DNA of 64,000 nt. It comes from Synaphobranchus kaupii. Taxonomy: Eukaryota; Chordata; Actinopteri; Anguilliformes; Synaphobranchidae. Location of the stretch: assembly GCA_029718625.1 (NCBI GenBank), contig CM056380.1, forward strand, positions 15,326,005 through 15,390,004, given 5' to 3'. Below are positions 23,701 to 40,601 of the stretch, one piece after another. The translations under genes were made by a program, and so were the position numbers. A model generated the notes under the pieces. The model saw only the letters and a list, made by a program, of their open reading frames with translations, was not told where the DNA came from and made no database searches. How positions within the stretch are numbered: the first letter of the stretch is position 1; each line of letters begins with the position of its first letter.

Positions 23701-26700
23701 AATATATTACCAAATTCCATAACAACTTTCAGTGATACCTTTGATTTTAGACCTCATTTACAGAAGCCCATAGAAAATCCAGTAGGAGTATATCCGAAAC
23801 CAGGAAGATACCCCATAAAGCGTATCTTTGGGGCTGAATCAGGGACTCGTCGCCGACGCTACACACAAAAGCCATTTCGCTTCGCGTGCGTCCTAGAATT
23901 GGTGTCCACACACCCAGGGAAAGGCGGGCAGAGGGGCTGACAGAAATTGATTCGGGCTGCTGCCTGTGATCAGAGATAATGACGGGAGAATAATGACTGG
24001 AGACAGAGGGTAGACAGAGAGGTCTAAAAGCAATAGCACTTATTTTGAGCTCTCCCGCCGCCTCCCCCCCTCCCCCCCCCCCCCCCAAACAGCCCCACAA
24101 TGAGGTTTATGTGATTGGTAATCACCCATGTGCTTTCTCATTCCCCCCTTCCTGTTTGGAGGTACAGGTCAGGACTCATTGGCCCTTTCTGCTGGTTCTC
24201 CAGGACAGTTTGGGTGTGTGAAACACGCAGCTATCTGAGCGCCGCTCACAGTCACATGTCAACATCGCGTAATGGCTACACGGGCAGTGATGAATTGAAG
24301 AGAGAGTTGATTTCCTCCTGTTACATTGAAATATTGAATTTCCTATCTAGCGTGAGTCACATGTTCCTGTTTCCACACTGGGCAGGGAGCTGTTTATTGC
24401 GAAAAATACTGAGATACTATTTCAATGTGTCAAGTATCGTTTATCTCTGCCAAGTGGTCTGTCATAATGGTTGGTGGCGGGGTGGGGGGTGGGGGGGGGG
24501 GGGGGTTGGGGTTGGGGAGGAGGTTCAAGGGAGGGGGAGGGGGGTGTCATGAAAAAATGAATATTATCAACCTGCAGCAAGAAAACCTGGAAGATTTGGA
24601 AAAGAAGTCATATGTGCACCGCACTCATGGGTCAAACAATAAATTGACATAGTTTAGCCTTTCAGACAGCAGTAAAATCCTGCAGATTACAGACAACTTC
24701 AAAAGAAACATCTCTTTTCACCAATATTCAGAACAGGTTTTGGCCGATAATACGCTTCTTTGAAATGAAGGTACTTCAAAAAATTTTATTTGACCCAGGC
24801 GTGATACGCTGTGTCGGACAGCGGTAGTGTGACCCTCTGAAGCTCAGTCTCAATATCAGCCTCCGTGTGTGAAAGGGAGCAAGAGCATGGGCGAAAAGAG
24901 GCACGCCACAATTCAGCATGTACATTTGTCCCTCCTGCGATTCTACTTGTCAGCCTAAACCAACATTGCCTTTGGAATATCTGCACACCTGACCTTTAGA
25001 TAGAGCCCTCCAGGAGCCTGGTCTGAAAGCACCCCTCCCCATACGGGCCCCGGAGCTGCGCTTGTGTGCCCCGGCGTCAGGGGCCAGGCTGCTGTTTAAA
25101 CTGTACAAGAGTGGGATCAGAAAGCAATCATCGCGGAGCGCGATAACACACCAAGCCCCTCGGGGGGGGGGGGGGGGGGCGTGCCAGTGATGGAGCGCGG
25201 GAGGGTCCCCCCGCATTGATGGGTTTGTTCAGGAAGTGTCCACGGCTGCCCCCGGGGGCCGGCGCAGGGGCCACAGAATGGCCCCCCGGAGCCGCGGTAA
25301 GAGGCAGAGAGTGCAGGGTCACGGCCCTTGCCTCAAAGTATCATCACTACTGCATACGACAGAAATAATGAATCTAACAAAATGTGGTCAAAGCTACGCT
25401 CACGTATGTGACCTATTCATCATTACATGTGAAGTTGATGCGGGGGGATTATGGTCGTATACACAGTAAAAGGCTCTGTGTTGCAGTAATTGCATCAGAG
25501 TTGTATACGAGCCCGAAATGGAATGGATCAGAGCAAGAGAGCTATCAGTTTATTTTACACTAACAATTTACGTTGTGTAGAAAAGGGGACAAAATTAGTC
25601 AAGCTTTGATACAATCCACACGCGCTAAAGTCGAATGGACATTATTTTAGACTGATTCCATTTATTTTCAGATGCGATGTTCGCAAAAACAACGCAGACA
25701 CGACGTAATAAATGTGGACGCGTGTCGCCTTCATGTTTGTCTCTGCTTCATGCTTTCGTCGCCGTCGCTGGTTCAAAGACATATTTACGTCCACGCAGCC
25801 GTGAGGTTGAGCCGAAAAAAATCTCTGAGGCGCTACAACGAGCGGGGAATTCAGATCCTCCAGATAAAAATGTCTCGTGAAATCACAGGTACCGTCCCGT
25901 ATTCCTGAGGCAACTCAATCGACGCCGAAATCAATAGCGGCAGCCGCTTCGCTCTGATGTGGCACTGGTGGCTGTTGATAAGTGTTTGATTTTTTTTTTT
26001 TTTTTTTGCTCAATGTAATTGTACAATGGACAATGACAGTTAATGAAGTTCAGGAGTAGGGGAGATGGGATTGATGAGGACGCCCGTTGTTGAAAGGCAA
26101 ACCATCCTACTCGCCATTGTGCCGGACGCCGCACAAGCGGAAAGTGCACTCTCGAGGCCTGTTAGTTTCAATTAAATCCCGAGCTCCCGACTAAAAGAGC
26201 AGCACAATGGCTGAACAAAAAAGCTTTCCCGAACGGTTTTATTTGGAGTCAATGAGACCGGCTTTGCATTTCAATGGACCCGCTGCCGGAAAACCGAAAC
26301 AGACAATGTATGCTAATAAAAACAGGGTTATGATAATTGTGACGAGGCCCGACGCTAATGCAGGGAGATGATAGTTGTCACTGTAATTTGCCGTCCCCAG
26401 CTTGCAGCAGTAGTCATCTTGCCAGGCGTCCCCCTGAAAGTACATCAGCATTAGCCTCTGCCAGATGAGCAGGTTTGGCAGCTTCAGAAACCCTTTAATA
26501 AATGCGTGAAGTGAGTTCCTGTAAGCAGGGCCTCGAATGTGCCGAAGTATAGAAGTGCAACATAGAACCGCGCGCAGAAATACTGCAGGAGGAGGATAAA
26601 CCCCCCCCCCCCCCCTCCTAGGGGCGTTAAGGAGAGGGGGGGGTAATTAGTGTCATTATCCCGCAAATGGACAGGAGACGGACTGCAGCAGGCAGCCGTT

Positions 26701-26845
26701 GTGCGTTCAGACACGCGCATGTGTTCAGTGGTGCGCACGTGTTCACGGGCACACGCACTCAAAAACAGCAGCAGTCCCCGCTGCACTATTAAAATTTAAT
26801 GACTACAAAATGGCACAAACACCCCCACACAAAAACTCTCTCTCA
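23701..26845. other. Gene-free, partly CpG-retaining sequence
   Basis: C and G runs lie at 24072-24086, 24491-24505, 25162-25179 and 26601-26615. The block 25640-26480 is repeat-poor with many CpGs and looks like conserved noncoding DNA, but no coding signal is evident. This is inference; comparison with other fish genomes would show it. Confidence 0.4.
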
Positions 26846-26906
26846 CTCTCATACACACACACACACACACCCCCCCTCCACACACACACACACACACACA
26901 CACAGA

Positions 26907-26947
<41 letters not shown>

Positions 26948-26985
26948 TCACATACACACACACACAGACTAACATACACACAAAC
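26846..26985. repeat. (CA)n microsatellite
   Basis: CA repeats are interrupted by a C run and by ACAGACTCACA phrases. Frames over it are artefacts. Confidence 0.95.
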
Positions 26986-27765
26986 TCTTTCTCTCTCCCC
27001 ATCCATCTCAGACTCTCACTATAATGATATGATATTTAATGGCATCGATTGATTATATCCCCTGACCCTTCTGTTAGACTGCTGACAAATAGGCCACAGT
27101 GCCATGCTATACGCAGCCTGACCCCCAGCACATATATGCACCCAGTGCCCCCAAATATGTCACTATCAGATCAATTAGCATCTTACGCTATCTAGTAGCA
27201 TTGTAGCATTCCGCGTTTCCGTGGATGAATGTTGTCCTGCTGGCCTGCGCCGGATGAACGCTCACCAACACAAGCTGACCCATTTCTGCACAGCTAGGCC
27301 TTAAGGAAGCTGCATTATTGGTTGAGATGAAGACGGCCACGGCAGTAACATTCGCTGTCGCCCGCATATGGACCCAGGCAGCATCATTAAGGCCGGTTGA
27401 TTAAAAAGTTGTCAGCCAGGCCAGATAGTTTTAGAATGTGTACAGATGACAGTTTGTTCAGTGTCAACTTCTGCTGGTGGTTGCTACAGACTCTAAAATT
27501 CAACCTGTCAAACCTTGAGTACCAAAGTTATAGAGAACAGAGCATCGGAGACAAATGTCACAAGTGTTATAAAACACGGAGCATTGGACCCTTTGAGAGC
27601 CTGGATGATGGGGATTTTGGTGGAATTGTGAGTTTTTTTGTTGTTGTTGTTTCTGTTCCCTGTCCATTTTCCTGTGTAAGTGAAACATTTTCCAAAGGTG
27701 ATATGGTCCATTGAGAATTACAGCCACTGATTCGTTAAAAATATTAAACCTGTGTGTATGCAATT

Positions 27766-27823
27766 GTATAAGTTGCTCTGGATAAAAGCACCAGCTAAAT
27801 GCCTAAATGTAAATGTTAATGCA
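27766..27823 (+). mobile_element. SINE tail fragment
   Basis: TAAGTTGCTCTGGATAAAAG followed by CACCAGCTAAATGCCTAAATG is the tail of a teleost tRNA-SINE. No tRNA-like head precedes it, so it is 5' truncated. Confidence 0.7.
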
Positions 27824-30351
27824 ATATATCTTTCCGAGATAATTTTGTCCGGACACATTTGAATTCCAACTGTTTTCAGACTAACGTTAGAAAAGGACAA
27901 TCATCAATCATCAAATCCTCGTTAATTAAGAATTAGGAATTATAATCGTAATCACGGTGCATGGAAGGGGGAGACTACAAGGCCACAAGCCAGAATTGAG
28001 GATCTTTTGAAAGTGCAAAATGCTCTTTTGTAATGGTGCTGGTCGTTCCACTGCGGGTATTTAGGGGAGACACACTGCTAGTCTCAAACGTCATGTCTCA
28101 CAAGCATACTATACTAGTCTAGCAATTAATTTATTGGAAAATATTGGGGATGACGTGTCTCGCAGTTTCCCCCCAAACCTATGTGTATGTTAGACTTCAA
28201 AATGAGATAAGAAGATAAGATATCTATTATATAATCTTGAAATCTATAAAAAAGAAATGACCTTTGAAAGGGTAAAAGACAAAGAGAAACAATGGACAAA
28301 TCTAACAATGGAATTATCCACGTGATGTTATGTGTGTTTATCCTTGGAAATAATTAACTAAATGATAAATAATAGAAGCTTCAGGAATATTACATAGATA
28401 TATATGCATATAGGCTATGTATATCAATATAATATGGATAAACATACAGTAATATCTACTATATAGTCTTTCATCTACTGCCTGCATTGATAGGGAAATA
28501 ATGTGACGAACGCTTTCTCCGCACTGGAGACATTGTAATGCATTTATAGGCATCAGAAAAATTTAAATATATATCACAACTGAGAAATATTTCTGGATGT
28601 TTCTGGTGTTCCTCGTCGCAATTCTTATTACTCTGCCCAAAATATTTCAAGAATTCTAGAAAATGAATCACTTGAAATGCAAGCGCAAGTCCTTTTTTTT
28701 CAATTTAATATTCATTATCGATGATGGTTATGTCTATCGAGGTCTAAAAATGGAAACAGATTGTCGTGTTGATTGTGTAGGCCTGGGGCCTACAGCCCCT
28801 CAGGAATATGGCTGAGGTTGCCTTGTGCTATAAAAAAGGGTAAAATGCAATTACAATGTTAATGTGTCGCGAGGGAGGGGTACCCGGCATGGGAAAACGG
28901 AACAGCTGAAAGGTGATGAAGTGAACGGAGTCACTCCAGGTTAACAGCGAGCGGTGTCTGGGGAGCACGCGGAACTCAAACAACAACAGCATGCCACTTA
29001 TCGGCTGGGAAAAGACCAAGATACAATCAAGCATGCACTCCCGACAGAGAGGGGGAAAAGTATAATTGCTCTTACACACAACGCAGCGGACAGAGGCAGC
29101 AATAGCGCGAAATGTACACGGAGACAAAGAAAATGCCAGCAATACAGACAATCTTTTGTTGAGCATGCAGTATAGACACTACCTCGTTGGAAAACCACGC
29201 AGCGAATTAATGCCGGCGTCCGACGGAAAGGAAATGCGCGTGTAACTCCCTGCACTCTACGGCGGGCAAAGCCGTCGCCACATTTATTACCACGACTAAA
29301 ATAAAGCACTTTATGCACCCCTCCCGGGGCCTCATAATAAGCCAATAAATAGCCGCATTAGGATAAATGAAAAGGCTTTTAAGCATTTACCAGAAGGCCA
29401 CCTGGGCATCTCTCGGGGGGCAGGGTCTGCTTGGCCGACGGGGACAGCTCCGGTTTAAAGAGTTATGTGATTCGTATTTTCCTTTTGGCGTTAGCCTACA
29501 GATTGAACTGCTTTATTACGCTAACTACAAAGCAGCGTCGCCGTTTCATAATTTTGTTAGGAAGAGGTGCTGGCCACAGTTCTGAAAGCGTCCTCGTCGT
29601 CCCGAGCTCAATTGAAATCAGAGACGCACACTCGCGCATTCAAAGCCGAATCAAGATCTGAGGGAACACGCTTCCAGTCTTACCCGTGGGTTTGGGGGGG
29701 AGACAGGGAGGCATACCACCTACAATATTTTCATATGAATTCATTGTCCCCTTCAATTAGCCTAACGACATATATGAGCTATGAGTCATTTGTCACCCCC
29801 AAAGTTGAAATTAAACCTTCGCCTATGCTTCCAGTAACGTAATATAATAAACAAATGCAATATCTGAAATGGACCAACTGTTTTTTGACGAAATTATAGC
29901 TACATAGGTTCAAGAACAATTGGTAAAACAATAGCCTAGCCTACTTATCGTGAGCTACATTCATAAATTAGTGCAAATAGGCAAACTCGTTAAACAAATA
30001 CGTAGGCCTATAAGTGTGACAGTAAAATCGCAGTTTTAAGTCTTATTCTAAAAATTATTCCACCGGAATTGACTATCACTTCATTTGGCGCTGCACCGGG
30101 TAATCAGCACAACAAAAGTACCTGTGATTGTGATGATAATGATAATGGATTCGGAGAGGGGCCGCTGTGCAGGATTGGCTAATTTCAGTCCCCCGCAGTC
30201 CCCTGGAGACGCCGTGGGTCCTTTCAGCTTCCCTTATTAATTGAAGTGTGTTATGTGTTATTTTCCGCTTGGCTGAGCAGTCAAAGACGCAGCCAGTCGA
30301 GTCGGTCATAGGTTAAAGCAGAGGGGAAAGAGCGGACCTGTCTTTTCAAAG

Positions 30352-30353
<2 letters not shown>

Positions 30354-30428
<75 letters not shown>
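30354..30428. repeat. (GA)n microsatellite
   Basis: About 37 uninterrupted GA units; strict purine/pyrimidine asymmetry. Confidence 0.98.
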
Positions 30429-30435
<7 letters not shown>

Positions 30436-31889
30436 AGACCCCAATTTCTATTAGAAAACGCAGAAAAGGGGTAATGGTAAATATGGAAACGAAAACAGGA
30501 AGATGCGTTAGATGCATGCGTGAAATTGATATTATATGTAATAATTTGCTTATATTGTTTTTCTCAATTTTTCTGGCTCGTGTTTTTTAAAAACAATTCG
30601 GTATTGGTTTCCAGTACTCCAATCGGGTTTCCAAGGAAGAGCATAGACTATACTAACAAAATAAGTTTTGTTTATTATCCTGTTAGACGTGATTATGTGT
30701 CACTAAACAATTATGAGGTTTCGATGTATTGGCTTACAATATAATTCTCATTAATAGTTATGACCAAATTGTTTTCTGGAGCGAGGCCACTCTATTTCTT
30801 GTTTTTTCGTCCAGAATAGACTATAGGTGGAATATGATTGTGAGTAGACTTTCTACTCTTGCGGTGATTCCAATGCTCTCTGACCACATTAGAACGATCA
30901 GACAGATGCGCAAAGCACACGAGCAATGCAGTGACTCTAAAGTAGCTGACGGACAGAGCACGACGGGGCCTGCTGAGCTTCTCCATCTTATATAGGCTAA
31001 TAAGCGTCACCTGGTGCTCATAATAGCAACTGGATGGTCACTCTGGCAAAAAATGATGCTGGGAGGCAGTGTCGTAAATCAGCAGGCGCTATGCTCTGCG
31101 AACGCGCTGCCTCGCATTTAGAAAATCGCGCTCCACTCGTCCGTGCCTCTCCTATAGATTCTATGACTGTGATGTCTGGTGCCGGGAGCAGGAGCCATTA
31201 TGTACTCCCACCCCCGTTCCCTAAAACCTAAACCCAAAACCACCTGGCCCTTCAAAAAGACGCGTTTCCATATCAAATGACTCGTGACTGTTTTGTGAAA
31301 AAGGGGAAGACAGCTGTGGGTTAACGCACGCCGTTGTGAGTGAACGCGCTCTCTCCTTGAACACGTCTGTGACGGGCCGCGTGCTGTTTCTATAGGATTA
31401 GTGAAAACAATAATACAGCAGAATTCTTAACAAGACCTTTTTCCCATTGTCTGACAATTATGTCACATTTGTTATGCGATGTCGATTTTTTCCTCTCAAG
31501 TGTCATAGAAATGCTAATTCTCAGAGTCGGTTTTTATTTGTCCATCTTATATATAGGACGTAGGACCTTTCAGATGTAATACGTTTTGACACTCGTAACG
31601 AGGTTTGTCAATGGAAGTATGTTTTTGCATATTAAATTAAAGGGAAAGGAAGGGTGGGTAGATATTCAGTTATTGTCTTTATGTTCTACACTATTTACAT
31701 TCACTGTAGTATTCTTTGAAATATTGTGGAGGGTTTGGTTCCTCTCTCTCCGGCATATTACCTTCTGTGTTGAGGCTAATTAATTATCCTCCTTTGCCTT
31801 TTCTGGAGAGTCACTTGGATTTGGCAACACAACGCCAGACCAGCCACGCGTGTAATGGGGAAAAGAAGGGAGCAGGCTGTGGGTACGGA

Positions 31890-31913
31890 GGGGGGGGGGG
31901 GGGGGGGGGGGGG
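31890..31913. repeat. 24-base G run
   Basis: An uninterrupted G homopolymer, the longest in the window, set in G/A-rich sequence. Confidence 0.95.
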
Positions 31914-34232
31914 CAAACCGGGAGGAGAAACATGGGAATGGAGCGAGGATGTGGTATGGAAGAGAGAGGGGATCGAGTTTTTGATCGTCTCTGCGTGCGC
32001 AAGAAAAATTGGGCACGCGCTCCCATCTTAACACTATACTCTTATGTTGTGTTAAACGTGTGCGCAGTGAGATAACGGTGTCTTACTGGAGAAAGGGAGG
32101 AATCGTCCAGGGCAAGAGAACCACTGCCTGGTTGGCTGCGATGCCTAATCTGTAGCAAGTCTCCGTGGAGAGGTAACAGCGATGTGCAGGGAATACTCCC
32201 TGGACCGGGCCTCTGACCTCGCGTCGCCCTCTCCGGTAGGTAATGAATGTGAGGGGAGAGAATCATCAGCTCCGTTTCGATAAGCTGCATCCGCTGAGTG
32301 TTCACACCTTCCCTCTCGAAACACGAGCCTGTCCATATTTCACACCGCGCATCTGCGGTCAATAACGGCTCAAAGGCAAGCAAGCCTCGGGCATGCCTGT
32401 CATGTTCCTAAGGCTCATGGGGGAGAAGGTGTACCTTTACACAAACCGAAAGCGATTGCTTCTTACGTTCTATTGCTTCATATAAAATGTCTCAATGCAT
32501 TAATGTTCCATTGACTGAGTTGCAGCCGGTGGTGTGCGTTTTCTGTCATAGCATAAATGTATGAATATAATAGCAACAACACACGAAAATAGGCCACATT
32601 TACTTCAATCGTTGTCATACATGTCTTACATTTATGCGCGCCACACCTGTGCAGCGTTGGACCGCGGTCAGGACGCGTAGGCCCAACGTGCAGCATTTAT
32701 TGCGCATTTCATCAAATCATAAATTGATTAGATTCACAGCAATAGCGCTCCATTTACAGACCATACTGATAACAAATTCCTCCCGTAGACATTTAACAAT
32801 GAAACGAACACAGCACAAACATCAGCCTGTTTTACTGTTCTCTGTAATTTCAAGAGAGAAACAGCACAATAAAACTGTCGAGAGTGCTTAATTTGTTCTA
32901 ACACTATAGTGCATTTTATGCCATATAATAGACGGACTGATTTTAATTAATTTTGACGTTTTCAATGATGCCGTTTTATCACTGCAGCCAATGTGCGGTG
33001 AGTTTTGGAATTCGAGTTCACTTGCTAAAACCCTACTCGCGAAACTCGTGTAGACAATAATGGCGAATAGAACAGTCGGGGGGAAATTACAGATCCAAAT
33101 GTAAACTGCGGGCACTGACAGAGCGAAATCTCTCCCTGCACACTACCATTAACTCCAGCTGACTGTAGCTGGACTGATTCTGTACCGCCAACGCAGAAAC
33201 GCGCGACCGCTTTTGTTCCCCTTTAAGAGGGTAACGGGTATAAGAAGGCCTCGACCGCAATCACTCTCGATGGCTTAAAAAAAACAGGACAAATGCTTTG
33301 ACTGTGCCTCGGTCCGCGGCGCGGGGAAGAGACTGCCCTGAAAAAAAAAACGGGGACAAAAAGCACTCAGACGCACGCTCTCAAAGAATAGTGGTTATCA
33401 CTCGCGTAGAAACAAATTGTATTCGATTAAAATAGCTATATTAGCCTATTTAACACGTAAATACATTGACTTGTGAAAACAAGTAGCCTACATTTCAATC
33501 AGAACAAAAATGTTTTTTTCAATTTGTGAATATGAATAGAAATTTTTGAATTTTGAATATGAAAATAATTATTTTTATAAATCAATAAACCATATCCAGT
33601 GAAATAAATTTACCATGTTGTTATTATAATAATTCTTAGTAGTATGCCTAGTAGTAATAATAGGTGTGTTAGTGTTGAAGATAATAATGATGTTAACGTG
33701 TAAACTAACATGTACGGTAGCCTGAAACGCAATACTTCTTAGCCATTGTATAAGACTAAGCACTCCCCCCACCCACCCCCATTCCCGTCCCTTTGCCCTG
33801 TCCACATTAAAGGAGGCAGTCGTAAGTACATTTCATAGGAGGTCTGCACGCCGCTGATAACACTCTGTGCGATTAACCCTTCAACTCACTGCATCCGTTA
33901 TTGATGGGAGATCTTTTCTCTGTCAACGAGTACAGAGCGGATGCATATATCTGTGCTAAAAGAGCGTTAGCTTTGTTATAAACAATGTCAGCGGCATATC
34001 ATTCTGAGACAAGTAAACGATTTGCTTGCCGATAAATAAAAGTATACCAATGTATGCTATTCATAAGCAGTAGTAAAATGTCGTCCTGATATAGCGCACC
34101 CCCCAAGCAAAAAACTGCATTTATGTTCCTGTATATTGCTTAGCATCACCTTGATGCCGTCTACTTACAAGGACAATGATACTATTCGAAAGAAAAAAAT
34201 ATACAAGAACGAGAGCAAAATAGCTATACTTG

Positions 34233-34258
34233 GTTGCTGTCCCTTCCGCGGTGCTGAA
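34233..34258 (-). promoter_or_regulatory. Split RE1/NRSE-like site upstream of slc32a1
   Basis: The + strand reads GCTGTCC (34236-34242), a 7-base gap, then a perfect GGTGCTGAA (34250-34258). These are the two halves of the REST/NRSF recognition element, which canonically have a 2-base gap in this notation. Here the gap is 5 bases longer, as in described non-canonical expanded RE1 sites. It lies 2.7 kb upstream of the start codon of a neuron-specific gene. Binding is not demonstrated. Confidence 0.4.
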
Positions 34259-35093
34259 TGTTAAATATGGTTGAAGGGGAGTTCGAGCATTGCAACACTT
34301 TTTTTTTTCTTTCTGTAATCCTCTTCTGTATTAAACCATTTTCTCAATCAATAATGTTGCAATAATGTTGCAATAATAGTTCAAATACAATATTTGCCGT
34401 ATCACAGCGACGATCGAAAGAAATTTAAATTGTATATTCATAGTTCCCGGACACGATTAGCCTACGGCATGTCTTTTGCTGTCGATGAATATATGTTTTT
34501 GTATTTCACTTCATGTATTCAAAATAGATGTGTTCTATTTAACTTTTTATGTACAATAATATACTACTGTTTTAATGAAAACAATTTGGTGATTAAATTA
34601 CGGTTGATATAAACTAAAATTAATAACACTAACATTACAATACGTGCCCGAGCTTAAGTGTGGGTGGAGCCCTATTAATTGGGACGCGGAAAAGGAGGGT
34701 ATTTCCCTGTTAAGCTCGAGGCAACTCTTCCGCCAGAGTAACCCCAACTGGAAGAGGACTTGAGAACGTTTTATGTAGTGCATTTGCACTGACCTACAAT
34801 GAAGGAATCAGATAGATAAAAAGAGGCACGATATTAATCGAAAATGACTCGATTCTATAGTGAAGCATTTATTAGGGGACATTTATTTGAATGTAACAAT
34901 AATAATAATAATAATAATTATCGTCGTCGTCGTCGTTACCACCACCATCATCATACATGTTATGGTTTATTCTGGGAATCAATTGTACCTTGTACATCAC
35001 TAGCATAAATAACTTTTTTTTTCCTTTTTTCCCCTTAAACGTGTTTTAAAATTTCCTTAAACGTATATTTGATTATTATCCATTACTAAAATG

Positions 35094-35271
35094 GGGTGGC
35101 TTTCCCAAAGCATGTCGTAACGAAAAGTGTGTCGTGAAGATATACTTGGCGTTCACGACGCTTTCCCGAAAGTGCTGGTAACCCATTATATATACTCTAA
35201 GCTCGTAACTAAACGAGATCGTGAAATGTGTCGCGAATTCTGAAGACACATCGGAATCGGGAAAGCCACCC
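35094..35271. mobile_element. 178-bp MITE
   Basis: GGGTGGCTTTCCC (35094-35106) is matched by GGGAAAGCCACCC (35259-35271), a perfect 13-bp terminal inverted repeat. The flanks share ATG (35091-35093 and 35272-35274). It is CpG-rich inside and has no coding capacity. A 3-bp duplication would fit PIF/Harbinger, but the class is uncertain. Confidence 0.75.
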
Positions 35272-36974
35272 ATGGTTGTTATGAAAGCGCATACTTGACA
35301 GAAGTGACTCATAATTTACTGAATCTGAATCGTCGTAGTAAAAGCGTTTTGATAAGATGTCAAATATTTCCCTTAAATATTTAAAGACGGCTTTCTTTCA
35401 AAGTGGATACTGTGTCAAATTCAGTCTATTCTCTTGAGCAAAACGACAAAAAAATAAAACCTAAGAGAAAAGTTTTTTTCATCACAGGTTCGGTTCCAAT
35501 CACGCGTTTCGCCTACAGCACGAGCGATATTGTATTGATGTATGTATCAAAGGTAACATTGACGGGAGCCTATTATTATACAGTAAATACAGTTTACTAG
35601 GTTATACGTTATTTGTTCATATTTCTTAGATGTATTGTGTCAAAATAACTTTATCTTCACAACGTTTCTAACACATGCTATTCACATTTAATCCGAAATA
35701 AAGAACAATAGACTAAAACAAATTTCTGGAAGGGCTTAAAATACCTGTGACTAATTAAGTAAATAGCCATATTATTTAATCGCATACGCATACCTTAAAA
35801 ACTGTTTCTAAGAACTGGCAGGCTAATTCGCTTTCGATTACTTTCATTTTTAAAATACCGGTGTTATATGGAAGAATCAACTCACACATCCATTCCAATA
35901 TCCATAGATGTTACATATAAGATACACTAAAAGATACATTTTTAATTTAACAAAAATGATCGTTCGCACTTCGAAACAAACAAAACCCATTCCATCCAAA
36001 AATAATCCCGTTCGTAATCAACCAAAGTACAAACGGCGTGCATATCCATATATCGTGCATATCCGTAAAACTGACAGATTTGAAGAAAACCTAATTATTC
36101 GCAGAATGTTTAAAGAATTTATCGAAATCCCATAGAAATACACAGACTCGTGCTGATATTTAAGTCATTTAATGGTCATTTTTTAAATCTAGAAATTAAG
36201 CACGACCCCGTGTATAAGGTGGTGGGGCAAGCCTGTTTCGTTTTCTTTATATACGAGTAAAGTTATGCACGACTGAGAGCATCAGCATGTCATTGGGCGT
36301 AAGGATAAACTATTTTGTAGTCGACTATGGGGATGGGGAGGGATGGAGTGTTACCCTAAGCGCCTCCCCCAGAAATGCAGCAAATCTCTCTCCACTTTTA
36401 CTCATTGCGAGGAGGCTGCGAGCACCGGGGGGCCAGAGACGTGCTTCGCGAGGCTGAGTCTTTGCATTGGCAGGCTGATGATGACACGTGCCTTCTCCTC
36501 GCCACCCCCAGGCTCCACCGAACCGCATTGGCATCAGTAAGGTCCGAGAGAAACCAACTGTGTGAGCGCCGCGGCTACGACCATTACGGAAAAACAATAA
36601 AAAGAAAAAAAAGAAAAAATAGAAAGCTCTCTGACCGTGGTCTTTTTTTAAACAGCCTTTTAAAAAGAGCATAACAATCCTTCTTAAGTTTCTGTTGTTT
36701 ACATTAGAAAAAATATATATTCGTCAAAGTAGGCTATGATACAAGAACCGAGAACCAACATTTGAAGGTGACATGACCCAAGGGATTATCAAGAATACCA
36801 CGCATACTTTAAACAAAAATTGGAGATAACAACTGAAGACGACCTTTAGCACGGCTTCGTGTGGTTTTATTTCCGTCCTGTGGCATCAATTCCAAAGTGT
36901 GAAGTAACAGCCTATCTTATTTTAAACACGCACAATTTTTTTTTTACAAATACGCCCGATTCAGAGAAGCAACG
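35272..36974. promoter_or_regulatory. Probable promoter and 5'UTR region of slc32a1
   Basis: No coding sequence is recognised. A CpG-containing block lies at about 36360-36600. I could not place the transcription start: no clear TATA box sits close to the start codon. The A at -3 and G at +4 around ATG 36975 form a good Kozak context. Confidence 0.4.
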
Positions 36975-39977
<3,003 letters not shown>

Positions 39978-40527
39978 TGACTGATGGAGAACGTCGTTAC
40001 TGCACATTTCCCACTCCCACCGAATTCACTTCCTAATGCGCGTATAGTCCCGCTTTTACAACGGCTCACGCGCGAACACATCCGCGAGCGCACGGACAGA
40101 CACGGCACACACAAGCACGCGCACAGACACACGCACACACACACACGTCAGGCAAAAACCAAGCACTATAACTGAGAATAGCCTACATCGATAACCAAAT
40201 ATGGACAGAGTGTGCAGACTGAGACATAGCTATATATATAAGTGAACAAAACATTTAACATTTTTATGTGGAGTAAAAGTTTACAAGATGTCAAAGGAAC
40301 GTGAGCTATAACGTAAAACACGCTTATTGACTAGCACCTAATTGTTCACGGTTTCCCGTTTAACCCATCCATGCTAGTCTACATCTCACTTTATGGAGGC
40401 AGAGGGAAACCTCCATACCACGTGATTACTGGGAAAATATGGAACTCTTAAAAAATTTCTATTTTTATTTTTTAGGAACACGTTATACATCAGCGGGCAG
40501 AAAAACAGCGAAAACCTTTTTTTAAAT

Positions 40528-40578
<51 letters not shown>

Positions 40579-40601
40579 CCTTCCAAAAACAACAACATGG
40601 C
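39978..40601 (+). other. Probable slc32a1 3'UTR
   Basis: This runs from the stop codon to the first clear poly(A) signal. It includes a CA-rich patch near 40105-40147 and the (TTTA)n tract at 40525-40578. The limits are inferred from the poly(A) signal. Confidence 0.5.
40525..40578 (+). repeat. (TTTA)n tract giving overlapping AUUUA motifs
   Basis: About 13 TTTA units in tandem. In the sense transcript each junction reads AUUUA, the core of AU-rich stability elements. It ends 23 bases before the AATAAA at 40602. Confidence 0.9.

Larger units (their letters stand above)
27824..34232. other. Gene-free, repeat-poor sequence upstream of slc32a1
   Basis: Apart from (GA)n and G-run tracts there is no recognisable gene. 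Blocks near 28850-29340, 30060-30320 and 30900-33360 keep many CpGs and homeodomain-type TAATTA words, which suits developmental regulatory DNA. The block 33230-33250 contains a palindromic CCCTTTAAGAGGG followed by GGGTATAAGAAGG, which could be a TATA-type promoter for an unseen transcript, with weak support. Confidence 0.4.
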
